DNA of 64,000 bases from Xestospongia muta (lineage: Eukaryota > Porifera > Demospongiae > Haplosclerida > Petrosiidae): the NCBI GenBank assembly GCA_963693285.1, contig OY848918.1, positions 19,975,484 to 20,039,483 on the forward strand, read 5' to 3'. The notes beneath the pieces are model-generated. The model saw only the letters and a list, made by a program, of their open reading frames with translations. It was not told the origin of the DNA and searched no databases. Each line of letters opens with the position of its first letter. Position 1 is the stretch's first letter. This document shows, piece after piece, positions 25,260 through 36,699 of the stretch. The position numbers were made by a program, and so were the translations under genes.

Positions 25260-25410
25260 GACAATGGTTGAAATGACAAAATTCTTTTTTAAGTGCAACT
25301 GTTTAAATGTGTCATCACTCAGTCTACATCTTTCTGGTGTGAAAATTTTTCCCGTATTGTGCAACAGCCTCTCCACTGGTGAAGATGAAGAAGGTACTCC
25401 AAGAGCTTTG
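25260..25410 (-). pseudogene. hAT transposase C-terminal dimerisation fragment (copy 1)
   Basis: The - strand reads SSSSPVERLLHNTGKIFTPE followed by RCRLSDDTFKQLHLKKN, matching the conserved end of hAT transposases (SxxERxFSxxG..L.. type). No N-terminal domain or catalytic core is visible nearby, so this is a leftover tail. Confidence 0.75.
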
Positions 25411-25980
25411 GTATGCAAGTTTCACAAGAGATAGACACTTCTAGGTGGATGAAGAATGTCAACATGTAGAAATTATTGGGATTGGTTGTCCCAGGCTGTT
25501 TAGTACCTTTAATATAAGGATATACATCCTCAGACAATTCAAAATTTATTTTAAAATTCCATCTAGGAAGTTAATAATGTAGTAACCTCTTACATAACTC
25601 TTTTTGCTGGCTTAGCCATACATTCATGTCAGTAGGCAGTTTCTTGAAGAAGGACTTCATTGGAACTTTTCTTTTTAACTGATCTACAAATGTCTGTTGA
25701 AAGATCTTTATATTACCTTCTAGAAGTGTTGTCACTTTATGTTATAGATGGCTGCCTGATGACTAAGACATCTGAGTTGTAGTTTAGGACAACTATCAAC
25801 TTATAATGGAAGTATATTCTTGTCTGTATGTCATGTCTGGCATTCTTGTCCCTGATACTTTGACTTTATTAAAACTACTGCTCAATAATTATTGAGTTCT
25901 ATAATCTCTACAAACATATTAGATATATGTGTATATATGTGTGTGTGTATACATATATACATACATACATACATACATAC

Positions 25981-25984
<4 letters not shown>

Positions 25985-26023
<39 letters not shown>

Positions 26024-26024
26024 C

Positions 26025-26062
<38 letters not shown>
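25985..26062. repeat. (TA)n microsatellite
   Basis: Two runs of TA dinucleotides separated by AAATACATT in copy 2 of the duplicated block; copy 1 has a shorter, impure tract near 24541-24590. Confidence 0.95.
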
Positions 26063-26068
<6 letters not shown>

Positions 26069-26739
26069 TCAATTAAATTATGCTATATATGGAGTATACA
26101 CTGTCTAAAATGAATCAAATGAAGTCTATGATGGTCAAATATGGTTAACTCTTGGGACAAACCCATTAATAAAGTAAACTCTAATATTGAATTTGTGATC
26201 CACTAAAAACGTCATCCTGATACACAAAATCCTTACTACTATGATGCCATGCCAAAGTAACATTGATTGCATTGTCACACTTAAAATTCCACTAAACAGC
26301 ACTCATTCCCAATGTGACATACATGTACCATATATAGGAAGATAATGATACATTCATATATTTACTGCTGTACATTCTAAATGTAATTTTATAATCTAGG
26401 CAGTCCTGATACCATCATTTATCTTTTGTTATTCATACCAAACTTAGAGAGAGAGGTTGTGAACTGGCACTATTAAAGCAACTTTGGTATAGTAATTCAT
26501 CATGGCTTCAATTGATGCTATAAGCAGATACTATTTTAATTAGTTTAGTTGAAATAGTATCTACCTCTCTCTTATGGTTTCAGTTGTTGGACCAAAACTA
26601 CAAAGAGTACTTTTTAGATTCTAATTGACTTTACACATATTGAATTAGACCAGTTTTGGCTTTGTAATAACTCAGTATTGGGCTTACATTATATTGATGA
26701 GATTATGGTAATAAAGACAATGGTTGAAATGACAAAATA

Positions 26740-26930
26740 CTATTTTAAGTGCAACTGTTTAATTGTGTCATCACTCAGTCTACATCTTTCTGGAGTGCCT
26801 TCTTCATCTTCATCAGTGTAGAGGCTGTTCAGCAATACAGGAAAAATTTTCACACCAGAAAATTTTTCCTGTATTGCTGAACTGCCTCTCCACTGGTGAA
26901 GATGAAGAAGATACTCCAAGAACTTTGGTA
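26740..26930 (-). pseudogene. hAT transposase C-terminal fragment (copy 2), rearranged
   Basis: Carries PERCRLSDDTIKQLHLK and an inverted duplication of the preceding SSSPVERL region (see the hairpin at 26799-26910), so it is more broken than copy 1. Confidence 0.68.
26799..26910. repeat. Inverted repeat, 52-bp arms, 8-base loop
   Basis: 26799-26850 and 26859-26910 are near-perfect reverse complements (few mismatches) around CACACCAG. Copy 1 has only one arm, so this is a local inverted duplication inside the hAT tail. Confidence 0.9.
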
Positions 26931-27189
26931 TGCAAGCTTCACAATAGATAGACACTTCTACGATTCTCTTTCTAATACTTGGTTGGATTTGTGTCCATGA
27001 AGACACAAGGAGCTGCTAAGTAATCATCTGTGTTTGAATGGCTTTGGAAAAAGGAGTGGTTTGAGTCTCAGGATGATCGAAATTAAGCTAAATAAGGTTT
27101 CGCTCTTCTTTATATGTGGTTCCAAACTACCCTCAACATGAGCTTGTGTAGGGTTAGCTTTGTTGATTTGATGAATAAGATTAAAAAGG

Positions 27190-27372
27190 ACTTACAGGTA
27201 CTTCAAAGTACTTACAAGTATTTTAGTACTTGTAAATACCTCCCTTAGTACTTGAGTACAAGTACAAGTACTGAGCAGAAATGAAGAAAGGATTTAAGTG
27301 TAAATACAAGTACTTTCATTGTTGTACTTATAATACTTAAGTACAAGTACCGATGTACTTGGCCCCATGCCT
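27190..27372. repeat. Cluster of AAGTACTTGTACTT-like words ending at CATGCCTG
   Basis: Many direct and inverted copies of AGTACTT/AAGTACAAGTAC within 180 bp, ending TGTACTTGGCCCCATGCCTG at 27372. Read on - this begins CAGGCATGGGG. Such subterminal word clusters next to a CAGG end are typical of hAT elements, and the hAT tails lie just to the left on the same strand. I did not find the opposite end. Confidence 0.6.
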
Positions 27373-28024
27373 GCTTATAGTGTAACTATAGAAGTCAATG
27401 TATGTATAAATGAATTAATAAATTTGTTCTTAGAAATGTTAGAGCTTCACAGAAGTTTATGTATGGGTTCATTGTAATACACAGTTCATATCATCAATGT
27501 CATACTTGAGAACTATATAGTTTATTACAATGACATTGCAATCACCATGCAGATTGATACCATTGTGTATTACTATTACTATGCAATGCTATCATCATAG
27601 TCATTTTTGATGACATATCATTAATCTATATCATTTTTAAAGTGTAGTATCAAAGATTTAAACTAACCTGTAGTTAATAAGCACGCATTTTTCATGCATA
27701 ATAATTCATCTAAATTAGACAATGTGTACTTTTATATATTACAAGCATTATAGATCAGAGATCTATTTATTTGATTATACAGTATATCACTTTGTAAAAT
27801 GAGGAAATACCTATAGGTCCAGAATAAAGTCATATTTTACTGTGTACAGGATTTATAAGTAATTTAGCATTATTATCAATATTAACTTCATCAAAGAAAT
27901 ATTTTATCAACTACATGAAAAAAAATTGATAGACTACAAAAAGGAACCAAAAAATATAGCTAAGAAACTGCAGTCACTACTAGTACTGTTACATATTTCC
28001 TTTTATAAAGATTAGTATCGCTGC
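27373..28024. other. Intergenic; right part is 3' UTR of the small-protein gene A
   Basis: 27850-28024 resembles 44450-44660 and 42020-42181 (3' flank of related loci), so it is probably transcribed 3' UTR on -. The rest shows nothing recognisable. Confidence 0.55.
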
Positions 28025-28474
28025 TCATTTCTTCTTTCGTGGATCAATAACTTGGAGAGTGCAATAAGCTGTCAAATCATCAACAGTTGGTCCTTCAACA
28101 ACCTCAACTATAAAAGGACCTTGATTCAACGGATAATGTGAAACAGTGGGCTTTTGTCCAAGTGTGTAGTTGAACTCAACAAAAATTGTTTCTCCAGAAA
28201 CTAAAATCTTGAAAGAACCAGACACATAATCCCTTCCTTCAGCCTGTATGCAAATTTATATAATACAAGCAATGTTTTGATTATAATTTATAATATACCT
28301 GTATAGTGCCTCTTGTAACTATCTCATTCGGATTTGATTGCCACCATTCGTGTACATTTCCATAGTGAACTATTATTGCTGCACCAGAATTGTCGATTAA
28401 TGTAATACTATATCTTACTAAGAGGAAAATACTATTAAGTCACACACATTATTAGATTAATTACCTAAACTCAT
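28025..28474 (-). CDS. Small unrecognised protein, local family member A (115 aa)
   Basis: Three exons on -: 28474-28465 (MSL), 28417-28299 and 28243-28025, with GT-AG junctions in phase. I do not recognise the family. Shared pattern with B and E: ITLIDNSG, then HEWWQSNPN, then SGSFKILVSG and GQKPTVS, a conserved FIVEVVEGP-like strand, and YCTLQVIDPRKKK at the end. No signal peptide or membrane segment; alternating hydrophobic residues suggest a beta-rich soluble domain. An upstream A/T-rich box (28569-28578) sits about 95 bp before the ATG, as in B and E. Confidence 0.75.
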
Positions 28475-28568
28475 GTTTCTTGCAATTGAAGTCTTCTGAC
28501 TGTGAGGTGAAGAGGGTTTCAATCAGAAAAAATTTCTTGACTGATATGAAAATCTGAGCTAAGACAGG

Positions 28569-28578
28569 CCTTTTTATT
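28569..28578 (-). promoter_or_regulatory. TATA-like box of gene A
   Basis: AATAAAAAGG on -, about 95 bp before the ATG, in the same place as the TATA boxes of genes B and E. It is followed by a leader conserved between A and E (ATATCAGTCAAGAAAT, then CTCTTCACCTCAC and GACTTCAATTG). Confidence 0.6.
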
Positions 28579-28579
28579 A

Positions 28580-29199
28580 CAAATACAGCACAAGATCACG
28601 TGTATAATATGCTTCCGTTAAGCCGCCTCTTTTGCTAGTCTCGTTCTCAGATTGGCAACTCCCCCGAGCGATAACCTAATTTTGCTTCAAATATTTGGTC
28701 CTAGCGTCATCTCGTGCAGTCAGTGATCGTATGACCTTGTGGAAAAACGAGGGATTACTACAACTTGGCAATTGATACCTCACCCCTACAGGTAATTATA
28801 AGCAGAAATTCATTTCCCAATAAACAACATTACTGCTTGTTAATCTAATGTGACTAATGTTGTTAATCTAATGTATCCAGATAATGGGGATAGAAAATAT
28901 TTGCCTAATTGTATTACATTTGATGGCATGAATCTAACACACTATAAATGTTAGCTATAAACTACTACTTTCAAGTTTATATTTCTGCTTAATATCAATA
29001 AAAACAATGTATAAACAAAAGACATCTAGTTCTTAAATCAATGCATTAATATATAGCTGGGTAAGTACCTGTCTAATTAGCTAATTAAGTTACTAGTATC
29101 ATATTCATATAAGAGTCATTTATAAAGTACTATTACCACGCCATAAATATGACACTACATTATATGTATTGGCAATACACATCTACTAGAAGCTAAAGA
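28580..29199. other. Intergenic, no gene recognised
   Basis: A GC-richer patch at about 28600-28760, otherwise AT-rich. No supported exon. Confidence 0.4.
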
Positions 29200-29511
29200 T
29201 CAATTAAATTATGCTATATATGGAGTATACACTGTCTAAAATGAATTAAATGAAGTCTATGATGTTCATTTATTGTTAACTCTTGGGACAAACTCATTAA
29301 TAAAGTAATCTCTAATATTGAATTATGTGGTCTGTAAATACACACATTTCCTTCTAAGTGAAACACTATGACTATCATGTTGTCACTTTGTAGATTTTAA
29401 AATTTTATTCTTGCAAGCTTCTATGTTATGGGTTTCTACATATTATACTAAGATTATATGCATAATGTATAGTAGTCAATGATATTTACATACAAGTATT
29501 GTGACCTAGAG

Positions 29512-29655
29512 AAGGCTGAGACTCAAGTGGAAGGAATGGGAATGAGATGGTAGGTCAGAAAAGAGTTACGTGTATAATGCATATACTTTTTGTGTGATAC
29601 ATGTAAATGAGAATTCCCTTTAATTAATAGATCTAATGAGGTGTCTTATAGTAAT
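29512..29655. repeat. Dispersed repeat, second copy of 16880-17034
   Basis: See the first copy. This one has no TIR element at its edge. Confidence 0.75.
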
Positions 29656-29820
29656 ATGTACCTTGCGTTAGCTTACCACTGGTGTGACAGCGTCAAATAA
29701 CAAGAATCATATTACTCATAATAAAAGTATTGTCATAAGAACATGTTATACTCTGTCTGAGTTGAGTTAAGACCTTTTTTAAAAAGTTGTTTTATGTAAG
29801 GTGAGGTATTTCCTCGCCTA

Positions 29821-30230
29821 TTATATGCAATTAGCGCTAAAGTTATTATTAATGATCTGAACTTCATAAGGACCTGGATTCACCATTTTACTTTCAAAGG
29901 AAGGCATTTGTCCAGGTGCAAAGTTGAAATCAACCCGAATTATCTCATCTTTAATTGTCATCTTGAAAGTACCAGATGTTGAACCAATACCACAAGTCTG
30001 TATAAAAATGTCTGTGTAAAAGGACTGATTTGATTAATTAGGTCATACCTCAATGAAACCTTGAGAGATAATGACATTTTGATGTGAAAGCCACCATTCA
30101 TGTACTCGTCCATATGTAAGCTGTATTGGTGTACCAGACTCGTTTAAGACAGTAATTTTATAAGCTACAAAGATGAAATCATAACTCATGTACAGATATT
30201 ATTAAAATAATTACCATAATATTCACCCAT
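29821..30230 (-). CDS. Small unrecognised protein, local family member B (102 aa)
   Basis: Three exons on -: 30230-30215 (MGEYY), 30164-30049 (YKITVLNESGTPIQL, then HEWWLSHQN) and 29997-29821 (STSGTFKMTIKDEIIRVDF, then APGQMPSF). Same exon pattern as A and E; exon 2 is 116 nt, as in E. The third exon is shorter (177 against 219 nt) and stops in ANCI, so the last strand is truncated compared with A and E. No known domain is recognised. A good TATA box lies upstream. Confidence 0.75.
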
Positions 30231-30315
30231 ATTCCTTTCAATTGATAGTTTGCTGAAAAGGGATTTAACCTGAAGAAAGTCTTTTGACTGATCTAGAAAT
30301 TGAGTTTAGAAAGGT

Positions 30316-30325
30316 CTTTATATAC
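30316..30325 (-). promoter_or_regulatory. TATA box of gene B
   Basis: GTATATAAAG on -, about 90 bp before the ATG at 30230-30228. The leader between contains AGATCAGTCAAAAGAC and CTTCAGGTTAAAT, conserved with gene E. Confidence 0.72.
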
Positions 30326-30339
30326 ATTACAGATAGCTT

Positions 30340-31255
30340 CTCACAAATTCAGAGCTGGCCAAAAATGCAATAGGTGATAGATTTCAATTGTAGATATAAA
30401 AAAGGAACAGTTATATCTGTATATATTGTTAGATAATTACAGCTGACCAACAGATAATGTGCTATATTTTCTGTGTAGACAAAGTGGCAGTTGCTCTGTA
30501 ACTGCATGTTACAGATGCCAAAAGCAGACATCTATTTGTAATGCATAAGTTCATACTCATCCTTGCATTTTTTGATTATTATTTCTTAATTTCTATTAAA
30601 AAATGAAAATTTTCTGAATAGTTTTCTAATTTTATACAGGAGGAATATAAATATTATTAAAGGTAATGACTAGTCATATATAATCTATATATTGCTTAAT
30701 CTCCTCACCTTTTTGCACTCCAGATAAGTACATGTAATAAAGGGCAGCCATTGTTTACCGGTTACCTTGTTAGAAGTCAACCACCTACTACTTTTAGGAA
30801 TCTGTAATTATCAATAATAAAAGAGGTAGGAACTAGGACAGTTGTTGCCTTGTCTCTTGCCTTCTCTTGTTTTATTCTAAATATATCAGTAAAGGATGAA
30901 ATTTTTTTAAGTGGTATAAAATATAGATAGTAAAATATGTAGAAATATTTATATAACTAGATTCTTAAGTCTTTAAGAATTCTAAGTTGATAAAAATTTC
31001 TTTAGGTTCATTTAGCTTGAGTAGCCTTAATCATATGAAATATAATCTCTCTATCTAACTCTCTCTCTCTTATTTGTTGTTGAATGAAATTGAAGATCTT
31101 TTTTATTTATAACATTCGTATTTATTTTTAAATTGTATATGTTTATTTCTAGTGAACAAAAAAGAGGTTATCAAAACTTTTATTTAATAAATATGTTAAT
31201 GTCTTCATTGCAATATTTTTTAATTTCATCTGTAAGCTTATTACCTGGTTAAATA
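30340..31255. other. Intergenic, no gene recognised
   Basis: AT-rich, with short CT tracts near 31045-31070. The right part runs into the dispersed repeat that recurs at 33.4-34.3 and 41.3-41.8 kb. Confidence 0.4.
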
Positions 31256-31259
31256 CATT

Positions 31260-31740
31260 CATCATGTGATTAAGTTTTGTATTTTGTCAATAATGGAAGG
31301 AGAGGCTGCTTTTGCCAGGCTCATTCAGGAAATTTATGACATTCACTTGTAAACTATCTATAACATGCATTATTGTCATAATAGGAGAACAGATGTGGCA
31401 AGCGTGAAAGATATTACCTAGTTTCACTGTTTGCACTACATGTATCAAGATGCCATTGTTGCAGGTGGTGCTTCTACGGAAATCTATAACCTTTTCCTGT
31501 TAATGGTTTTATTTGAAGCTGTTGCCTATTTAATTTTAAGATTGAAATCTATCACCTTCTGATAGCCAGTTCTAATTATTAACAGTTTATTGAAGGAAAG
31601 CTGTTTAGTTGTTTGCAAGCTATGTGCATTTGTCAAAACTAGGAGGCTGAATAACTGTTGCCTAGTCAAGTAATCTATATTACTTAATCTCATTATTGGT
31701 ACTCTAGATATCACTATTTTTATCAATTTACATAAACAGA
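31260..31740. repeat. Dispersed repeat of the 28-45 kb region
   Basis: Words such as CACTACATGTATCAA..ATGCCATT, GAAATCTATCACCTTCT and GCTGTTTAGTTGTTTGCAA recur at about 33860-34160, 41330-41830 and, inverted, at about 42720-43090 and 43960-44240. No coding capacity. It appears to travel with the small-protein genes and CT microsatellites. Confidence 0.75.
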
Positions 31741-32168
31741 TGAATCTATTACTGATATATTTTAAATAACACAGGAGAAGGCGATAGACAAGGTAACAAC
31801 TGTCTTAGATCTAGCCATCCCGTATATTAGTGACAAATACAACTGCCTAACTCAATAAGACAACAGCTGCCCTTACTTTGCATGTTGAAATGTTAACATA
31901 ACTAGATTCCTGAGTAATTCCATGTTGAGATAATCTCCTTTGGTTCATTTTGAAAAAAGGTTATAAGCTCTCTCTCTGTCCAACATACAATTAGAAAGCA
32001 ACTGTTACGTTCTCCACTTATGAAATCTAGCACCTTTTCATTTAATCATGCTGTAATTATCAAACAATATATGCAAAGCAGCTGTTGCTTTTCTATAGGC
32101 ATGACTGAAGTCTATCACCTATTGCTGCTGGTGAGCTGTAATATATGGGAGGGAAGCTTTCGATAAGG

Positions 32169-32178
32169 TATATAAAAG
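32169..32178 (+). promoter_or_regulatory. TATA box of gene E
   Basis: TATATAAAAG about 95-100 bp before the ATG at 32272, followed by AGATCAATCAGAGACTT and CTTCAGATTAAAT, conserved with genes A and B. Confidence 0.75.
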
Positions 32179-32271
32179 ATCTTTCTTATCTTAGTTTTCA
32201 GATCAATCAGAGACTTCTTCAGATTAAATTCCTCTTCAACTCACAATCATCAGACGTCAATTGAAAGAATC

Positions 32272-32734
32272 ATGAGTAGTGATTATTACAGTAATTATTT
32301 TAATAATAAATGTGTACCTGAGTTAATGTTTTCTTCTTTGTATATAGCATTTGATATTACTGCCTTAAACAGTTCAGGTACACCATTACATGTTATGTAT
32401 GGAATTGTAAATGAATGGTGGCTGTCACATCCAAACAAGCTTAATACTCAAGGCTTTATCCAGGTATGTTATAAATTATCAAATCTGTGATTTTACTTGA
32501 TAAATTTGCATACAGGCTTCTGGCAAAGACTCAACATCTGGTATTTTAAAGATTTTAGTTTCCGGTGGAGAAATTTTGGTTGAGTTTTCTTATAAACCTG
32601 GACAAAAGCCCAACTTTACATTGAAAAATTTAACCTCACGTCCTTATATTGCTCATATTACTAATGAACCTCATGTTCAAGGTATGACAGCTTACTGCAC
32701 TTTCCAAATTGTTGATTCAAAACAACAATATTGA
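32272..32734 (+). CDS. Small unrecognised protein, local family member E (117 aa)
   Basis: Exons 32272-32290, 32348-32463 and 32516-32734. The first intron (57 bp, GTAATT..TATATAG) is a multiple of three and stays open, but splicing it gives MSSDYY followed by TFDITALNSSG, which aligns with A and B, and gives exon 2 exactly the length it has in B. Conserved features: NEWWLSHPN, STSGILKILVSG, GQKPNFT, YCTFQIVDS. Unknown function; soluble, no signal peptide. It is on the opposite strand to A and B. Its 3' UTR matches those of A, C and D. Confidence 0.75.
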
Positions 32735-33410
32735 GCTGTGATGCCAAACTTGAAAAAGGGAATACATAACAGTACAAATAGAGACTAAAGTTTTGCAGTT
32801 ATTTTTTGTTTCCCTTATTGTATAGTCCATTATTTCATATTATGTACTTGTTAAAAAAGATTTTTGATAAAGTTAACATTAATAATTACACTAAATTACT
32901 TTATCAAGTGTAATTACTGGATAATATTTAAAAAGTATTAATGTTGATCAACATAGACACCTCTGTCACTTTGATATCAGTTATGGAGTTTAATAATCAC
33001 AATGTGACTTGCAGAAGTCAATCATAAGATACAGGTTTATTATGTGGAGTCATAACTGCTTTAACAGTAGTTCTCAATACAATGGTTACAACCTTAGATT
33101 TCTGAGACTTAGCTCCTTATACCAGTCCTGACTGTCATAATGCAAGAAACAGTTGGTATAGTTATAAAACAGATCAATCAATTCCAGGTATTAACATGTA
33201 TTCAATAATATTAGAGGGCAGATATTACTTTTTCTAATTAGGAAATCTATCACTTTCTCCTGTTGGCTTTTGTAATTGTTATATAATATAAAGGAGGGCA
33301 GTTGTTGGCTTTTATAAATTTAAGATCAAAATTTATCAAGTTGGTTAGCTATAATTATCAATCAAATATATAAAAGGGAAATTGAGTAGCAGTTTGTAAT
33401 TGTCAACACT
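32735..33410. other. 3' UTR and flank of gene E; otherwise no gene
   Basis: 32735-32825 is the reverse complement of 44545-44640 and resembles 3' sequence of A and C. The remainder is AT-rich without a supported feature. Confidence 0.55.
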
Positions 33411-34330
33411 ATGAGGCCAGGCCACTGTTGCCTAGATAAGTTATCTATATTGACTAATTTTACCTGTTTGTATTTCAGGCATCATTATACAATGAAAGAA
33501 AACCCACTGTTGTACCTAGTTAGAAATGAACCACATATTCCTTTTGTGACCAATTGTTATTCTCAACAATATATGATGGCAGGAGCATCTGTTACCATGT
33601 CTATAGCTTTGTCTTGTTTTATTTTAAGTATATCAGTAATAAATAATATTTTTGTTTGTTTTTCTTCTATTATGTAGATAGAAAAACATGTATATAACTA
33701 CATTCCTGTAGTTGAGCAATTTGAAGTTGATAAAATCTCTTCACATTCATTAAACTTGAGGAACTTTAATTAAATCTTATGAAAAGTGTTATAATCACTC
33801 TCTCTTTCTTTCTCTCTCATATCAATTGTTGAAAGCAACTGAAGATATATTATAGTTAATTAAATCTAATAATTATAATTAATTAAGATATCACCTATAT
33901 TTACACTGTTTGCGCTACATGTATCAACATGCCATTAGAGAGCAGCTGTTGCTACTTAGGAAATATGTTACCTTCTCCATTGACAAGCGGACTTGCAGCT
34001 GTTTTGATGGTCAATTGTAATTATCAACAGTATATTGAAAGCTATGTGCAATTGCCAACACTAGGGAATTGGCTATCTGTTGCCTTGCATCTTTAGTTAA
34101 GCAATCTATATTGCGTAAATTCACCTTTTTACATGCATTGAAAAGGCAGCTGTTGTCTTATTGAGTTAGGCAGCTGTATTTATCAATGTTATATTGGGCA
34201 GGAGCTAGGGCAGCTGTACCTTGTCTATTGTTTTCTCCTGTTTACTTTAAGCATATCAGTAATGGATGATATCTGTTTATGTAGATTGTTAAAAAAAATT
34301 GAATAGCATAACTAGATTCTTGAGCAGCTC
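33411..34330. repeat. Dispersed repeat copy (second)
   Basis: Same family as 31260-31740: GCGCTACATGTATCAACATGCC and TCTCCTGTTTACTTTAAGCAT-like words. The open frame 33411-33677 lies inside it and has no recognisable domain. Confidence 0.65.
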
Positions 34331-34387
34331 TATGTTGACATGATCTGTTTTGGTTCATTTGAGGAATGAAGGTTGTGAAAAGTGGTT

Positions 34388-34389
<2 letters not shown>

Positions 34390-34453
<64 letters not shown>

Positions 34454-34483
34454 GATCTCTCTCTCTCTCTCTCTCTCTCTCTA

Positions 34484-34568
<85 letters not shown>

Positions 34569-34569
34569 C

Positions 34570-34618
<49 letters not shown>
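34390..34618. repeat. (CT)n microsatellite, about 230 bp
   Basis: Long TC/CT run with a few interruptions (TAGATC at about 34453, TATTTTC at about 34482). Confidence 0.97.
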
Positions 34619-34689
34619 AGACATGATACGCACATTCTCTCTCTCTGTCTTTCATCTACTTTATACGTTTATTCATTTTGAAAGGTCAT

Positions 34690-35275
34690 CAGCTAGTTAT
34701 AGTCCACATATCATACAAACTTGCATAGACAGCACTTTTTGAGAAATTCATTAATTAAATGAACTTAATTCACAAGCCATAAATAGAATGATAGATCTTA
34801 ATTTTTAAATGCAACAGCCATCCAATCATATATTGTGTGAAAATTACTATACAGGTGGTCAACAAGACAAAGTGAAAGATTACTTAAACAGAAAGATATT
34901 ATCTGCCCTCTTATATTATTACATGTTGATACCTGGAATTTAAGTTGAAATGCTGAAGAATCTGCTAATAACTAAACCACTTGATCTTGTATTATGACAA
35001 TCATAATGTTTGGACTAATGATGACTAATCTCTTGAACAGGATGGTCTATTCATTTTGATTTGTATAAACTATCATTTGTAGAAAGTCTCCTGTTTCAGA
35101 TAAGATTGACATTGAACCATTATCAATAAGTGATTATAACAATGTATTATAATTATAGTAAATAGATATGATATATTATATGACAATGAATAGGTACTGT
35201 ATTAATGGATAAATGATGATTAAAATGTGTTAATTGGGAGTGTCAAGTTACACTTTATTATGGATATAAGAATGT
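34690..35275. other. Intergenic with a piece of the dispersed repeat
   Basis: 34900-35015 matches 41727-41830 (ACATGTTGATACCTGGAAT, TCTTGTATTATGAC). No gene. Confidence 0.55.
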
Positions 35276-35279
35276 CTAT

Positions 35280-36140
35280 TAAGATGACTATACATAGGGT
35301 CTCTCTTCATTATAATTACGACAATGATAACTATGAATTATCAGAACGAGTAAAACTTTTCCAACAGTCCTTATATATATAGGATTTTTTTCAGTATTGA
35401 TACAAGAACGATTAATAAGATTACTAGACTGAGTAAAATCTTTTCCACAGTCCTTACATATAAAAGGTTTTTCTCCAGTATATAGGAGAATGTTGGGTCA
35501 ATTCACTGGAGTTAATAAAATCCTTTCCCATAGTCCTTACATATAAATGTTTTTTCTGCAGTATGGATACGAGAATGCTTAGTAAGATGACAAGACCGAG
35601 CAAATTTTTTTCCCACAGTTCTTACATATAAAGGGTTTTTCTCCAGTATGAATATGAGAATGTTGGGTCGATATACTAAATTTAAAAAACCTTTCCCACA
35701 GTCATTACATATGAAGGGTTTTTCTCCAGTATGGGTACAAGAATGACACAGTAACTGACTATGATATGAGAACTTTTTCCACATGTAGTACAATAATAAC
35801 TTATAGAATTGCATACAACACAAGTAGAATGACTTGATGTAGTTGATACACTTTGTGTTTGATGACGTATATGACAATGTGTGTTGAGGTTAGCTTCTAG
35901 ACTAAATGTACACTTACAGTCTGGACAGTGATAGGATTTGTCACCAGTGTGATGAGAACAAATATGATAAGTCATAATGTTAAGATCAGTACTAGTCACA
36001 TTATGACACAGAGGACAATGAGAATACTTTCTTTTTAGGAACAATGATTGTTGAGGAGATTATCAGTTATTACAGTTGAGTTTGTATATGTTTTCTTACA
36101 ACCATGTACAAGACAATACACCTTAGAGCTAGATGACATG
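35280..36140 (-). pseudogene. C2H2 zinc-finger protein, broken
   Basis: The - strand starts at an ATG near 36140 (MSSSSKVYCLVHGCKKTYTN). It has a finger YHCPDCKCTFSLEANLNTH with CHIRH, then YYCTTCGK/FSYHSQLLCHSC, a typical linker THTGEKPFICNDCGKGF, then HLTKHSRIHT and further fingers down to about 35290. The frame changes at least three times and there are stops (for example after the first finger, near 36042). About six fingers can be traced. The linker spacing is that of poly-finger DNA-binding proteins. No intact frame exceeds two fingers. Confidence 0.85.
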
Positions 36141-36289
36141 TTTAGTTAGTCTGGCTGCCCAAACCTAACACCCTAATAATTGAACTACATTGAATTTCCA
36201 GATGTATTCCCAATTATTGTCCATCCACACAACCTTATGACAAGAATGTGTAGTTCATTGGATTCCCACAGATGTGCTGTACATGTCTT

Positions 36290-36390
36290 GTTTATTATGT
36301 AACAAGTAAATTACAATTTCTTTAAAAAATCATTAAATATAGGGATGTCTCCGCTAGCATCTCAAACAAGTTCAAATTAGGAATGGCAGT
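36290..36390. repeat. Dispersed repeat; copies at 39395-39490 and 39640-39725
   Basis: Shared words: AACAAGTAAATTACAATTTC, then GGATGTCTC.GCTAGCATCT, in the same orientation in all three. Confidence 0.8.
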
Positions 36391-36644
36391 ATATCATTAT
36401 GGACATCCATACATCATGGGCATCATGTTTTGTGGCAGCAGTTATATGAGATAAACAGTCTCGTAGAATTCAAAATCTAAAGTAAATGACTGACAATTAA
36501 TGTTACATAGAAAGTAAGGATTTTATTTATGGAATGTACTCATATTATAATACAGTAAAATGTAGCTTTCAAAAATAAATATTATGTTCAAGTCTTCTAT
36601 ATAGGGATATCCATTCTGCCATTTCTATTTGGGCTTGTTTGAAA

Positions 36645-36695
36645 TATTTTGAAATATTTCGAAATATTATATTTGAAATATTGTGAAATATTTTA
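36645..36695. repeat. Short tandem GAAATATTTT-like repeat
   Basis: Five imperfect copies of a decamer (TTGAAATATT / TCGAAATATT). Confidence 0.75.
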
Positions 36696-36699
36696 TCCC

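Larger units (their letters stand above)
24097..26955. repeat. Tandem duplication of a hAT-derived block (two copies of about 1.4 kb)
   Basis: Copy 1 is about 24097-25485 and copy 2 about 25485-26955. Landmarks recur in order: CAGACAATTCAAAAT, GTCAGTAGG, CTTGTCCCTGATACTTTG, the AT repeat, TGGAGTATACACTGTC, CAGTCCTGATACCAT, GGCTTCAATTGATGC and CTCCACTGGTGAAGATGAAG. Offset is about 1364 bp before and 1460 bp after the (TA)n tract, which expanded in copy 2. Both copies end in a hAT transposase tail on -. Confidence 0.85.

Noticed and set aside
28025..32734. Assigning the small-protein family to a known beta-sandwich lectin or pore-forming family
   Set aside because: Only general features (beta-rich, short, a SG.F core) fit; no diagnostic motif is present, so the function is left open.
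33411..33677. 88-residue open frame with a hydrophobic C-terminus as a membrane protein gene
   Set aside because: It lies within the dispersed repeat, has no recognisable homologue and no splice or promoter support.
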